Assembly: GCA_046048875.1 (NCBI GenBank)
Contig: JBJOFG010000014.1
Span: 186,001 to 250,000 of the forward strand
Direction: 5' to 3'
DNA length: 64,000 bases
From: CAIZGX01 sp046048875
GTDB lineage: Bacteria > Bacteroidota > Bacteroidia > Flavobacteriales_D > Sanyastnellaceae
The notes under the pieces are model-generated. The model searched no databases and was not told where the DNA came from. It saw nothing but the letters and a program-made list of their open reading frames with translations. Position 1 is the first letter of the stretch, and each line of letters opens with the position of its first letter. Below, piece by piece: positions 26,637-35,405 of this stretch. The position numbers and the translations under genes were made by a program.

Positions 26637-26672
26637 TTTGGAAACATAAGCTGAGCGTATTGGTTAACTTTG
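26637..26672 (+). promoter_or_regulatory. Promoter of the saccharopine-dehydrogenase-like gene
   Basis: TTTG at 26637-26640 and TAACTTTG at 26665-26672 match the -33 and -7 elements of Bacteroidota promoters, with a spacer of 24 bases (slightly long). The -7 element ends six bases before the ATG. Confidence 0.5.
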
Positions 26673-26678
26673 TTTTTG

Positions 26679-27989
26679 ATGGAAATGAAGAAAATTATAC
26701 TGTTCGGCGCTGGAAGAAGTGCCCGCCATTTGGTTTCTTTTCTAGTGGAAGGAGCTTTGTTGGGGAAGTGGAGTGTGGTTGTTGCTGATACCAATGTTTC
26801 GCATTGGACAGAAGAGTATGGACACTTAAATGAGGTAAAGTTTGTTTCAGGTGATGCAAACAATCCAGAGTTTCGACAAGGGTTAATCAATCATTCAAGC
26901 TTAGTCATTTCAATGCTTCCGGCGTTTATGCATGCTGAAGTTGTTAAGGATTGCATTAACTTCCATGTGCATGTTTTTACTCCCAGTTATGTGAGCCCAG
27001 AGGTAAATGCGATGCATGAACTTGCATTGCAAGAAGACGTTTTGGTGTTGAATGAAATGGGTGTTGATCCGGGTATCGATCACATTTCTGCGATGGAAAT
27101 TATTCATCGTTTGAAAGACCAAGGAGCTGAAATTGTTTCATTTGAGTCATATACAGGAGGACTCGTTGCACCCGCGAGTGATGACAATCTTTGGGGATAT
27201 AAAATCTCATGGAACCCAAGAAATATAATACTTGCAGGGAGTGGCGGACATGCCGTGTACAGAGAAGACGATAAACTTCGATTGGTACCGTATTATAAAT
27301 TATTCGACAATGTAGATAAAGTTGTTGCGAGTGACGGGGTGAGTTATGATGCATACGCCAATCGTAATTCCGTTCATTACTTGGATTTATATGGTCTTGA
27401 AAACGTAGGGAAGCTCGTACGTGGAACTCTGCGCAAGGAAGGGTACTGTCGTGGTTGGTCTTTCTTGGTGAAAAATGGGTACACAAACGACGACACGAAA
27501 ATTCCAGCAGGTTCCTTTTCAACTTGGGCGGAGTTATCTCAATCTTTGCTTGGTTTGGGTTTCAACATAGATGCAATTCACTCGGAGGTGTTAAATATGC
27601 TGAATGAAATAGGCATATTTAGTCAAGAACCTCTTCGTGCTGAGGAATTAACTTGTGCGCAGCATCTTCAAGATTTATTGGAGAAAAAGTGGATGTTGAA
27701 GGAAGGCGATCGCGACATGATTGTTATGGTACATAAATTCGGATATATCCTCAACGGTAAGAAATTTATGTTGAATTCATCTATGGTCTTGGAAGGCGAT
27801 GATGAATTCAAAACAGCCATGTCGAAGACAGTAGGAATGCCTATAGCGTTCGCAGTTGAACGCCTAATTAACGGCGACTTTTCTTCAAGAGGAATACAAA
27901 TTCCAGTAACTCCCGAGTTTTATGTGCCTCTTCTTCATGATCTGAAGAATTTCGGAATTTCGTTTGTAGAAACCATTGAAGAGGTATGA
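26679..27989 (+). CDS. Saccharopine dehydrogenase family oxidoreductase
   Basis: The 436-residue cytosolic enzyme opens with a Rossmann nucleotide-binding motif, KIILFGAGRSARHLV, and continues with an Asp-Ala loop and NEMGVDPGIDH. These are typical of the saccharopine dehydrogenase (lysine-forming)/lysine-ketoglutarate reductase group. The C-terminal half contains ESYTGGLVAPASDDNLWGYKISW-type sequence that forms the substrate domain. The bacterial member may act in lysine degradation or in a related reductive step; the exact substrate is uncertain. I use the ATG at 26679 rather than the TTG at 26670 because it follows the promoter. The stop overlaps the next gene (ATGA). Confidence 0.85.
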   Translation: MEMKKIILFGAGRSARHLVSFLVEGALLGKWSVVVADTNVSHWTEEYGHLNEVKFVSGDANNPEFRQGLINHSSLVISMLPAFMHAEVVKDCINFHVHVFTPSYVSPEVNAMHELALQEDVLVLNEMGVDPGIDHISAMEIIHRLKDQGAEIVSFESYTGGLVAPASDDNLWGYKISWNPRNIILAGSGGHAVYREDDKLRLVPYYKLFDNVDKVVASDGVSYDAYANRNSVHYLDLYGLENVGKLVRGTLRKEGYCRGWSFLVKNGYTNDDTKIPAGSFSTWAELSQSLLGLGFNIDAIHSEVLNMLNEIGIFSQEPLRAEELTCAQHLQDLLEKKWMLKEGDRDMIVMVHKFGYILNGKKFMLNSSMVLEGDDEFKTAMSKTVGMPIAFAVERLINGDFSSRGIQIPVTPEFYVPLLHDLKNFGISFVETIEEV

Positions 27990-28507
27990 AATCATTGATG
28001 TTTCTGCTTTTGTTTGCGCCGATGACGCTTTGGAGTCAGGAATATCGGAAGTGCCCGAGTTTCAACGCAGCAGAAAAGTGGGAAGATCAAAATTCTTTTG
28101 ATGAAAATGAGAAAACGGTTCTGAGCCTTTTGGAATGGTTAACGTCCACTCCTCCAACCGAGCAACTCATCGAACGAAGCGGAGCGGGCATCTATGTTAT
28201 GGAATGGGTCACCAAACATCCAGCTATAAAGATTAATGTTGAGGTAGGGCCGTATTCTGAATACTTGATTTCAGAGGATTTGACCCTTGGTTATTTGTTT
28301 GGAAATGTCTTGTACGCCCTTCGGCATGAGGGTAAGGTGAAGGAAGAGGCTCAGCGTATTGCAGGATTGAAGTCGCTATTGTTTTTGGTTGAGCATTCTG
28401 AAACGTATTCAAAGAATAGAGTTTTCAAACAACTCCTTCGAGCAAATCGAAGAGGTGAGTTGAATGAATTTGATAAGGAAATGTGGATGAACCATAAAAG
28501 AAATTAA
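27986..28507 (+). CDS. Small secreted protein of unknown function
   Basis: The 173-residue product has a signal peptide (about 1-18, MFLLLFAPMTLWSQ). The mature part is mixed alpha/beta and unremarkable, with one Cys and Trp-rich spots (LEWLTS, VMEWVTKH). I recognise no domain, although the length and charge pattern fit small helical Bacteroidota secreted proteins. It overlaps the upstream dehydrogenase by four bases and precedes ispH by five, so it is co-transcribed with metabolic genes to which it has no obvious link. Confidence 0.7.
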   Translation: MKSLMFLLLFAPMTLWSQEYRKCPSFNAAEKWEDQNSFDENEKTVLSLLEWLTSTPPTEQLIERSGAGIYVMEWVTKHPAIKINVEVGPYSEYLISEDLTLGYLFGNVLYALRHEGKVKEEAQRIAGLKSLLFLVEHSETYSKNRVFKQLLRANRRGELNEFDKEMWMNHKRN

Positions 28508-28512
28508 TTAGA

Positions 28513-29721
28513 ATGAAGAAGTTCGAGGTACCAGCGCATTATAGATCCACCATTCTGGGAAGAATAAAAGAGATTCGCAAGGTGAATGACCCGCGAAAAA
28601 AAGACCATTCACCTTTTGTTTTTCAGGTTGGAAGAATGGAATTGGTTATTCCTAGACACTTCGGTTTTTGCTATGGCGTAGAAAATGCCATAGAAATTGC
28701 TTTCCGAACAGTATCAGAAAATCCAGGAAAGCGAATTTTTCTTTTAGGTGAAATGATTCATAACCCGCAAGTCAATGAAGATTTGTTAGCGGAGGGAATT
28801 CAATTTCTAGTCGATAATCAAGGAAATCGATTGATTGATTTTACGACATTGTCGTCTGAAGATATCGTCATTACCCCAGCCTTTGGAACGACGGTGGAAA
28901 TGGCTGCAGAGCTAGCTAAATTAGGTGTTCATCTCGAGAAGTACAACACCACTTGTCCGTTTGTGGAAAAAGTTTGGAAGCGTTCTGCCGAGCTAGGTAA
29001 CAGAGGATACACCTTGGTGGTGCACGGAAAATATTTGCATGAAGAAACACGAGCTACCTTTTCGCATGCTGCTGAAACAGGCCCTGTGGTTGTGGTTCGC
29101 AATATGAAGGAAGCCGATTTGCTCGCCAAATACATTCGAAAAGAACTTCCGCTTGAGCAATTCAAAATAGATTTTGCAAATAAATATTCAGAAGGATTTT
29201 CAGCAGAAAGAGACTTGCAAAAAATTGGTGTCGTGAATCAGACCACTATGCTTGCAACGGAAACGCAAGAAATTTCAGCGTTTTTGAAAGACGTGGTTGT
29301 GGGAATGTATGGTGAAGAGGCGACAACCGATACGCGGGATACGCTTTGTTATGCCACTAACGACAATCAGAATGCGACTCTAGGTGTTTTAGAAAGTGGC
29401 GCTCAGTTGGCGGTGGTTGTAGGAGGATTCAATTCATCGAATACCATTCAGATTGCGACTATTTTGGGACAAAAGATGCCGGTTTATTTCGTTCGAAATT
29501 CCAACGACTTTGTGTCCCAAGATAAAGCGGTTGTTTTCAATTATTCAACCTTGAAGGAAGAGGAGATTGTCCCTTCACTTCTCTTCAATGAAAACTTGAA
29601 ATTGGTTGTGACAAGTGGGGCTTCTTGTCCCGATAGAACGGTTGATTTGGTTATTCAAAAAATAGCGTCTCTCCGCGGTGAAACGGAATCTATTGAGGCG
29701 GCTTTGGAAGGGCGCATATAA
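28513..29721 (+). CDS. ispH: 4-hydroxy-3-methylbut-2-enyl diphosphate reductase, long form
   Basis: IspH performs the last step of the MEP isoprenoid pathway, making IPP and DMAPP with a [4Fe-4S] cluster. At 402 residues this is the long type found in plants, cyanobacteria and many Bacteroidota rather than the 310-residue proteobacterial type. The three cluster cysteines are visible in GFCYGVENAI, NTTCPFVEKVW and SGASCPDRTV. GEMIHNPQVNEDL and HEETRATF contribute substrate-binding residues. The products would feed the carotenoid genes 5-9 kb downstream. Confidence 0.96.
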   Translation: MKKFEVPAHYRSTILGRIKEIRKVNDPRKKDHSPFVFQVGRMELVIPRHFGFCYGVENAIEIAFRTVSENPGKRIFLLGEMIHNPQVNEDLLAEGIQFLVDNQGNRLIDFTTLSSEDIVITPAFGTTVEMAAELAKLGVHLEKYNTTCPFVEKVWKRSAELGNRGYTLVVHGKYLHEETRATFSHAAETGPVVVVRNMKEADLLAKYIRKELPLEQFKIDFANKYSEGFSAERDLQKIGVVNQTTMLATETQEISAFLKDVVVGMYGEEATTDTRDTLCYATNDNQNATLGVLESGAQLAVVVGGFNSSNTIQIATILGQKMPVYFVRNSNDFVSQDKAVVFNYSTLKEEEIVPSLLFNENLKLVVTSGASCPDRTVDLVIQKIASLRGETESIEAALEGRI

Positions 29722-29760
29722 AGTGCATAAGTGTGCGCACTCATTCGGGTTGTTCTGTTG

Positions 29761-29768
29761 TAAATTTG
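29761..29768 (+). promoter_or_regulatory. -7 promoter element of mutL
   Basis: TAAATTTG is an exact TAnnTTTG match that ends four bases before the mutL ATG. The usual start point would fall on or beside the initiation codon, suggesting a leaderless message. Confidence 0.5.
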
Positions 29769-29772
29769 ACAG

Positions 29773-31554
29773 ATGAATAGTTCAGGAGTCATTCAGTTAT
29801 TGTCTGATCAGGTTTCCAATCAAATTGCAGCGGGAGAGGTTGTTCAACGTCCTTCGTCTGTTGTGAAAGAATTGGTTGAGAATGCCGTAGATGCTGAGGC
29901 TACACAAATTCGAGTGGTTATTAAAGATTCTGGAAAAACGCTTATTCAAGTCATTGATGATGGGAAGGGAATGAGCGATGTAGATGCGCAATTATGCTTT
30001 GAACGTCATGCAACTTCTAAGATTCGAAAAGCTGAAGATTTATTTAATATTACCACCAAGGGATTTCGTGGGGAAGCGTTGGCAAGTATAGCTTCAGTTG
30101 CGCAAGTTGAGTTAATTACAAAAAGAGAAGAAGACGAACAAGGCGTTCGTATTGAAATAGACGGAGGGAAATTGTTGTCCAACGAACCGGTGGACGCCAC
30201 AAAAGGTTCTGTCTTTTCCGTTCGGAATTTATTCTTTAACATTCCGGCAAGAAGATATTTTTTGAAGACAGATGCCATAGAATTTCGTCACATCATTGAT
30301 GAATTTGAACGAGTAGCACTCACTCATCCAGATATTCATTTTGTGCTTACGCACAACGGTAATGTCGTTTTCGATTTGCCAAAGTCTAACTTGAAACAGC
30401 GATTGGTACATGTGTTTGGAAGCAAATACAACGATCAGTTGATTCATCTCGATGAAGACACTGAGATTGTTCGAATTTCGGGGTTTGTCGGTAGACCGGA
30501 AATAGCGAAGCGCACGCGAGGGGATCAATACTTTTTCGTCAATCAGCGCTTCATTAAAAGTCCGTTTTTGAATCATGCGGTTCAGCAGGCGTACGAGCAG
30601 ATTCTTCCTTCAGGAAGTTTTCCATTTTATTTAATTGCATTAGACGTTCCTCCTTCAACCATTGATATAAATATTCACCCCACAAAGACGGAGATTAAAT
30701 TTCAAGATGAACGAAGCATACATGCGCTATTGCATGCAGCTGTGAGAAGAGGTTTGGGAAGAAATCAAGTGGCGCCTTCGTTGGATTTCGAACAAGAGAA
30801 TATTCCGTTAACTCAAGTTAGCCCTGGTTCGGTTCGTGTTCCGCAGGTAGATGTAAATCACGATTTCAATCCGTTTCAAAAAACAGATTCGTGGCAGCAG
30901 AAATCACGCAATTGGATGGAGCAATTTGCACAAGCTGGATTTGGATTTGAAAAAGAGAGTGAATTTCAGCAAGAGCAAATCAGTTTCGAATCGGATGAGT
31001 GGGAAGGCGGAACTCCTTTTCAAATTGGCAGAGTAATTATTGGTTGCGAAATAAGTGGTGAAGTGAAGATGTTTCATCAAACGCGTTTACATTGGCAGGT
31101 TTTGTTCGAGGAGCACTCGAATCAAAACAGTCATTCGTTCAAGGCGCAGCAATTGTTGTTTCCAATTCCTTTGACTGTTCAGCAGAAAGATCTTTCATTG
31201 TTGCAAGAACACGATGTGTTGCTTGCTTCTTTTGGTTTTGAATTGAACCTAGAAGATGACGTTGAAATTATTGCGGCTCCCACAACGCTTGATGAGCAGG
31301 CTGCTGTGAAGTTTATTGAATTGGTTTTGGAAAGTTTGCGCTTGGGTGTAGAAGGTCCTGATTTAAGAATGAATTTGTTGAAGGATTACACCCGCAGAAT
31401 GTCTGTGAAAAAGGGGCAAATGTTAACGGTGCCAGAAATGCTTGATTTGTTGGTGCGATGGAATGCGTGTGAGAATAAAAATTTCGCGCCAGATGGAAAG
31501 CCAATTGCATTAACTTTTGGTGTGGATTATTTAGAAGAACAATTAGGAAAGTAA
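29773..31554 (+). CDS. mutL: DNA mismatch repair protein MutL
   Basis: MutL links mismatch recognition by MutS to downstream excision. The GHKL ATPase half (about 1-330) is intact: IAAGEVVQRPSSVVKELVENAVDA with the catalytic Glu, DDGKGM, TTKGFRGEALASIA and FFNIPARRYFL. At 593 residues it is a normal length. In the C-terminal dimerisation half, the place where endonuclease-type MutLs carry DQHAxxERxxxE reads HQTRLHWQVLFEE (residues 435-447), so the metal-binding Asp, His and Glu are lost. The ending (FAPDGKPIALTF) matches the Bacteroidota form of the CPHGRP segment. Mismatch repair is likely, but nicking by this subunit is doubtful. Confidence 0.95.
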   Translation: MNSSGVIQLLSDQVSNQIAAGEVVQRPSSVVKELVENAVDAEATQIRVVIKDSGKTLIQVIDDGKGMSDVDAQLCFERHATSKIRKAEDLFNITTKGFRGEALASIASVAQVELITKREEDEQGVRIEIDGGKLLSNEPVDATKGSVFSVRNLFFNIPARRYFLKTDAIEFRHIIDEFERVALTHPDIHFVLTHNGNVVFDLPKSNLKQRLVHVFGSKYNDQLIHLDEDTEIVRISGFVGRPEIAKRTRGDQYFFVNQRFIKSPFLNHAVQQAYEQILPSGSFPFYLIALDVPPSTIDINIHPTKTEIKFQDERSIHALLHAAVRRGLGRNQVAPSLDFEQENIPLTQVSPGSVRVPQVDVNHDFNPFQKTDSWQQKSRNWMEQFAQAGFGFEKESEFQQEQISFESDEWEGGTPFQIGRVIIGCEISGEVKMFHQTRLHWQVLFEEHSNQNSHSFKAQQLLFPIPLTVQQKDLSLLQEHDVLLASFGFELNLEDDVEIIAAPTTLDEQAAVKFIELVLESLRLGVEGPDLRMNLLKDYTRRMSVKKGQMLTVPEMLDLLVRWNACENKNFAPDGKPIALTFGVDYLEEQLGK

Positions 31555-31561
31555 AGTTACT

Positions 31562-32266
31562 ATGAGAATGAATCTAACCCCCGCTGTGAAGAACATTATA
31601 ATTATTAATGTTCTTGTTTTTTTTGCCTGTTTTGTGGTTCCAGGATTGGCCGACAACTTAACCGGTTATTATTTCGCAAGTCCGAATTTCCGTCCTTGGC
31701 AAATTGTGACACATATGTTTATGCATTCGATGAGTGATTTTACGCATATTTTTTTCAATATGTACGCTCTGTATTTGTTTGGAACTGCGCTTGAAAATTA
31801 TTGGGGAACAAAGAAGTTTATTTTCTATTACATGACTTGTGGAATTGGTGCCTTTTTCTTGCACATGGGCGTGAGTTATTTTGAAATTCAAAAAATGATG
31901 CAAACTCTTTCTGACAAGGAAATTTATCAGGTTATGATAACGGGCTTGGAAGAAGGAAGGTCGTATAAAGTGCAAATGGTTGAATTGTATTCAGCTATTA
32001 ATACGGGTGTGGTTGGAGCGTCTGGTGCGGTATTCGGGGTTCTTTTAGGATTCGGAATGCTATTCCCAAACACAGAATTAATGTTGTTGTTCCCTCCAAT
32101 TCCATTGAAAGCAAAGTATTTTGTAATGATCTATGGAGCCATTGAATTTTACTTGGCTATGCGTCAAACAGCGGGAGACAACGTTGCCCATTATGCGCAT
32201 CTCGGAGGAATGATTTTCGGTTATCTTCTGTTGAAGTATTGGCAGAAAAATCCGAAGGCATGGTAA
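31562..32266 (+). CDS. Rhomboid family intramembrane serine protease
   Basis: The 234-residue product has about six membrane spans. The rhomboid elements are HMFMHSMSDFTHIFFNMYALYLFG (histidine and asparagine of the oxyanion region), VGASGAVFGVLLGFG (GxSG nucleophile) and HYAHLGGMIFG (catalytic His). It cleaves transmembrane helices within the inner membrane; substrates are unknown. It is the first of two adjacent rhomboid genes. The second starts inside it with a seven-base overlap (ATGGTAA), which suggests coupled translation. Confidence 0.93.
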   Translation: MRMNLTPAVKNIIIINVLVFFACFVVPGLADNLTGYYFASPNFRPWQIVTHMFMHSMSDFTHIFFNMYALYLFGTALENYWGTKKFIFYYMTCGIGAFFLHMGVSYFEIQKMMQTLSDKEIYQVMITGLEEGRSYKVQMVELYSAINTGVVGASGAVFGVLLGFGMLFPNTELMLLFPPIPLKAKYFVMIYGAIEFYLAMRQTAGDNVAHYAHLGGMIFGYLLLKYWQKNPKAW

Positions 32267-33081
32267 GTCGTTTTCGTAGTACTTCAATTGGATTAAAACT
32301 TCTAGCGGCCGTTCTTGCGTTTTGCTTTGCAGTTCGTTTAGTTGTAGTTCTACTTTCTGTTAATTACAATGGCGCTGCTGATGTGTCAAGGTTTGATTCC
32401 TTCGTGGGTTTTTCAACCGGAAGCGAGCTATATACTTGGACCTGGACTTGGATTACCTACAGCTTTTTCAACGCCGAGGTGAGTCATTTCATTTCGAATT
32501 ATATCCTTTTGTTGCTTTTACTTTATTGGTCGAAAGAACGATTCAGGGGATTAAGCATATGGAAGTATTGGATTGCAGGCTCTTTGTGCGGTTTACTTTT
32601 TTTGTATTTCAATGATTCCTCTTTTTCGCTCATTGGTTCGTCAGCAGGAATCACTGCTTTGTGGGTCGCATGGTTACTTAACGGAATATTGAACAGAAAT
32701 AATCGAGACACTTCTTTTTGGTTGGGATGTTTGGTGTTTTTATTTTTGGAAGTCATTGATGTTTGGAATTACGAGTCACACAACCTTTCATTGTTTGCAC
32801 ATTTGGGTGGCGCATTCGGTGGCGCTGTTGTTTTGATTTGGGATAATTTAGTAGCGACCGATATGAATTGGATAAATAGAATATTTTCTTGGTTTAAGCC
32901 CTCTCCACCCCTCACGGTTAAACGAAGTAACAGAAGGTTTCAAACTGATGATGAGTTTAATGCTGAGCGGAAGTTGAGAGAAGACTATCTGAATTCAATT
33001 TTAGATAAAATTTCACGTTCAGGTTTTGAGAGCTTGTCTGCTAAAGAGAAACAGTTCTTGGAACAACAAAAAGAAAAGTAA
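32260..33081 (+). CDS. Second rhomboid-family protease with C-terminal soluble tail
   Basis: The 273-residue product starts at ATG 32260, inside the end of the first rhomboid gene. A longer frame from 32239 would be a minor alternative. Membrane spans carry HFISNYILLLLLLYW, IGSSAGITALWVAWL (GSSA variant of the nucleophile motif) and LFAHLGGAFGG (catalytic His), so an active serine-histidine pair is plausible. After the membrane part (about residues 1-190), a charged soluble tail ends with LREDYLNSILDKISRSG and LSAKEKQFL. This matches the small C-terminal domain often attached to Bacteroidota rhomboids. Confidence 0.85.
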   Translation: MVSRFRSTSIGLKLLAAVLAFCFAVRLVVVLLSVNYNGAADVSRFDSFVGFSTGSELYTWTWTWITYSFFNAEVSHFISNYILLLLLLYWSKERFRGLSIWKYWIAGSLCGLLFLYFNDSSFSLIGSSAGITALWVAWLLNGILNRNNRDTSFWLGCLVFLFLEVIDVWNYESHNLSLFAHLGGAFGGAVVLIWDNLVATDMNWINRIFSWFKPSPPLTVKRSNRRFQTDDEFNAERKLREDYLNSILDKISRSGFESLSAKEKQFLEQQKEK

Positions 33082-34202
33082 TGGAGTCGCCAGCGAAAGA
33101 GATTAAGAAGTTGAGTCATTGGGGCAAATTCGTGCGATTTATTTTTCGTTTGCTCAGTCTGTTGGTTATCTCCTCTTATTTGCTGTCCTATTTATCTTCT
33201 CATTTCACCCCCAGTGTGTTTATGTTCTTCAGTGTGCTGGGATTGTTTTTTTTGCCGCTGCTGATTGTTTTTCTTTTTGCTGCAGTTGTAATGGCTTTTC
33301 GAAAAGAGTGGAAGTGGCTCATCGCTTTTGGACTGTGTTTTTTGTTTTCGCTTCCTGATCTTCTCTCGTTTTTTAATTTCAAAAATGGATCGGATAATCC
33401 GAACAAAGAGTTAGGTATGGTCGTAATGACCCACAACACACATTTAATGGGTTATTACGATGCTGAAAATAACACAAAGAATCGAGATGCTATACTGAAT
33501 GAGATTCACAATGTGAATCCCAATATTCTTTGCTTGCAAGAGTGCTATTGGAATACCAATGGAGGTGATTTTTTATCAGAACAAACGCGGAATGAGATTC
33601 TGCCGGGATATGAAATTCAAGAGCGAGCTACGCATATTCTTTCGAATGGTGGAAGATTTGGTCTAGTCATATTTTCGTCATACCCCATTGTTAACCGAGG
33701 GCAAGTTCCCTTCGAAAATGAAGTCAATAATTTCTGCATTTATGTCGATGTGCTAGTTGGAGCAGATACACTTAGAATCTACAATGCGCATTTGCAGAGT
33801 TTTCGTTTGAAGAAGAAATCGCTTCAGCTTTTCGATGAGAATATAGACATGAATGAAATTCAAAACGAGAGTAAGCCATTGTTTATTCAGCTCTATCGAT
33901 CTTCATTGAAGCGATCACGTCAGGTAAATGTGCTGGCTGAACATATAGAAGGTTGCAAGCATAAAGTTATCGTAACAGGAGATTTCAACGACACCCCCAT
34001 TTCGTATACTTATAATCGCCTGACGAGAACGCTTTCAGACAGTTTTAAAGATGCCGGTAAGGGAATAGGAAGCACCTACAGAGGACCGTTACTCGGTCTT
34101 CGAATCGATTATGTTTTGCACAGTGCTGGATTGAGCGCAAGAGATTACAAGACAAGTGATGCAGGCGCTTCAGATCACCATCCGGTGATTGTTAAATTTT
34201 AG
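33081..34202 (+). CDS. Membrane-anchored endonuclease/exonuclease/phosphatase-family protein
   Basis: The 373-residue product has three N-terminal membrane segments (about 15-110) and then an EEP domain (about 115-373). Its metal and phosphate-binding elements are MTHNTH, CLQECY, IYNAHLQS, VTGDFNDTP, RIDYVLHS and SDHHPVIVKF, all in the proper order. The family includes DNase I-type nucleases, sphingomyelinases and phosphoinositide phosphatases. The membrane anchor, with the domain on the outer face, suggests a lipid or nucleic-acid phosphodiesterase. The start overlaps the rhomboid stop (TAATG). Its 3' end overlaps the convergent lycopene cyclase gene by 11 bases. Confidence 0.87.
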   Translation: MESPAKEIKKLSHWGKFVRFIFRLLSLLVISSYLLSYLSSHFTPSVFMFFSVLGLFFLPLLIVFLFAAVVMAFRKEWKWLIAFGLCFLFSLPDLLSFFNFKNGSDNPNKELGMVVMTHNTHLMGYYDAENNTKNRDAILNEIHNVNPNILCLQECYWNTNGGDFLSEQTRNEILPGYEIQERATHILSNGGRFGLVIFSSYPIVNRGQVPFENEVNNFCIYVDVLVGADTLRIYNAHLQSFRLKKKSLQLFDENIDMNEIQNESKPLFIQLYRSSLKRSRQVNVLAEHIEGCKHKVIVTGDFNDTPISYTYNRLTRTLSDSFKDAGKGIGSTYRGPLLGLRIDYVLHSAGLSARDYKTSDAGASDHHPVIVKF

Positions 34203-34935
34203 ATTGCCACTTCAATCTGAAATATTCGTAGGGCGTAATGGTCAAAAGCACCATAGCGAGACCATAGAAAAAGTCTTCAATTGGAACACTCCAAATTCGT
34301 AAGCCTAAATTGAAATTGTTGTTGTAGCGAACAATAGCTTCTGTTATATCTACCTCTGAAGTATTGAACAATGAGTAGTTGTAGAAGTCTAGTCCGGTAA
34401 GTATTCCATTCGAGATAAAAAATGGAATCAATAGAATCATCCACGCAAAAAGCAGGTAGCCCAAGAACGGAGATTTCTTATAAGCGTGAAAAAGGAGTAA
34501 GATTAGACAGAGTGAAGTGGCAGAAAGCGTATACCACATTTCGTAAATTCCTGCAGTCCACATGAGTATAATGCACGCGGCAAGAATAATGGCAGTGGCG
34601 ATTCGGGTGAAGGTTTGTGAGGGTTCAGATTTTTTGAAATATCGCACACACTCGAAGGTGAAAACGCAGGCAAAGGGAACCGCTAAAAAGAAAAGCCACT
34701 CCTCAATGGGAAGTAACATCCATCGATAACTGAGGGTGTATTTTTCATTAAAATTCCATATACCCCAATGTGTGAAAAGTATGTCCCAAGGGATGTATAC
34801 CATCATCATCACGAGAAGCCCAATGATCAAGGCTTTAAAATTTTTGTAAAACGCAACACTTTTGTGAAAGCTCAAAAAGAAGGGCCCTGAGAGGCAGAAG
34901 AGATCTACTAGGAGGTATGCGTAGTTCTCGTTCAT
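34192..34935 (-). CDS. Lycopene cyclase, CrtYcd type
   Basis: The 247-residue membrane protein has about seven spans and contains two related lycopene-cyclase half-domains: MMVYIPWDILFTHWGIWNFNEKY with LPIEEWLFF, and a second set with NGILTGLDFYNY and VPIEDFFYG. The paired PxE(E/D) elements are the conserved acidic sites of CrtYc/CrtYd. A fused single-chain form is usual in Bacteroidota. It cyclises the ends of lycopene to beta-carotene. It is the last gene of the carotenoid operon and overlaps crtZ by four bases. Confidence 0.9.
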   Translation of the reverse strand: MNENYAYLLVDLFCLSGPFFLSFHKSVAFYKNFKALIIGLLVMMMVYIPWDILFTHWGIWNFNEKYTLSYRWMLLPIEEWLFFLAVPFACVFTFECVRYFKKSEPSQTFTRIATAIILAACIILMWTAGIYEMWYTLSATSLCLILLLFHAYKKSPFLGYLLFAWMILLIPFFISNGILTGLDFYNYSLFNTSEVDITEAIVRYNNNFNLGLRIWSVPIEDFFYGLAMVLLTITPYEYFRLKWQSKI

Positions 34936-35405
34936 TTGGAAGCTTTCGCTTGTTTGAATTTCAATTCAGCCTTGAAGTATTTCATAGGAACGACGAGCAT
35001 TCCGAAGCATTCGCCTTCTTCCTTGAATTGATTTTTGTGATGTACTTTGTGCGCTTTACGAATGGCCCTAAAGTACAAGTTATCTGTCTTATCGAACCAA
35101 GTGAATCGACGGTGTATTAATACTTCATGAACGAGGAAGTATCCGATGCCGTAGGCTAAAATACCGAACCCTATAAAGGTGCGGAAATCATTTCCGTTCA
35201 TCATTCCGAACATAATGAGCAACCAGCTTGGAATGGCGTAGATCAAAAAGAACACATCGTTTTTTTCGAAAAATCCTGGAGTAGGTTGGTGGTGGTCTTC
35301 GTGAAAATACCACATGAATCCGTGCATGACAAATTTGTGCGTGAGCCATGCCATTCCTTCCATAACGAAGAACGTGATAACAATGATGGCAATATTCAGT
35401 ATCAT
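34932..35405 (-). CDS. crtZ: Beta-carotene hydroxylase
   Basis: The 157-residue, four-span membrane diiron enzyme has the full histidine set HKFVMH, HEDHH, HEVLIHRRFTW and HKVHH expected for CrtZ of the fatty-acid-hydroxylase superfamily. It would add 3- and 3'-hydroxyls to beta-carotene to give zeaxanthin. It overlaps idi upstream and crtYcd downstream by four bases each (ATGA). Confidence 0.92.
   Translation of the reverse strand: MILNIAIIVITFFVMEGMAWLTHKFVMHGFMWYFHEDHHQPTPGFFEKNDVFFLIYAIPSWLLIMFGMMNGNDFRTFIGFGILAYGIGYFLVHEVLIHRRFTWFDKTDNLYFRAIRKAHKVHHKNQFKEEGECFGMLVVPMKYFKAELKFKQAKASK

Noticed and set aside
26468..26890. 140-residue minus-strand frame covering the divergent promoter region
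   Set aside because: It crosses the promoter and the start of the saccharopine-dehydrogenase-like gene and shows no recognisable sequence.
29722..29745. AGTGC...GCACT inverted repeat before mutL considered as a terminator
   Set aside because: The stem is short and no T-run follows on either strand.
32638..32652. GSSA in the second rhomboid considered as a lost active site
   Set aside because: The serine and the later histidine are both present, and variants of the last Gly occur in active rhomboids.
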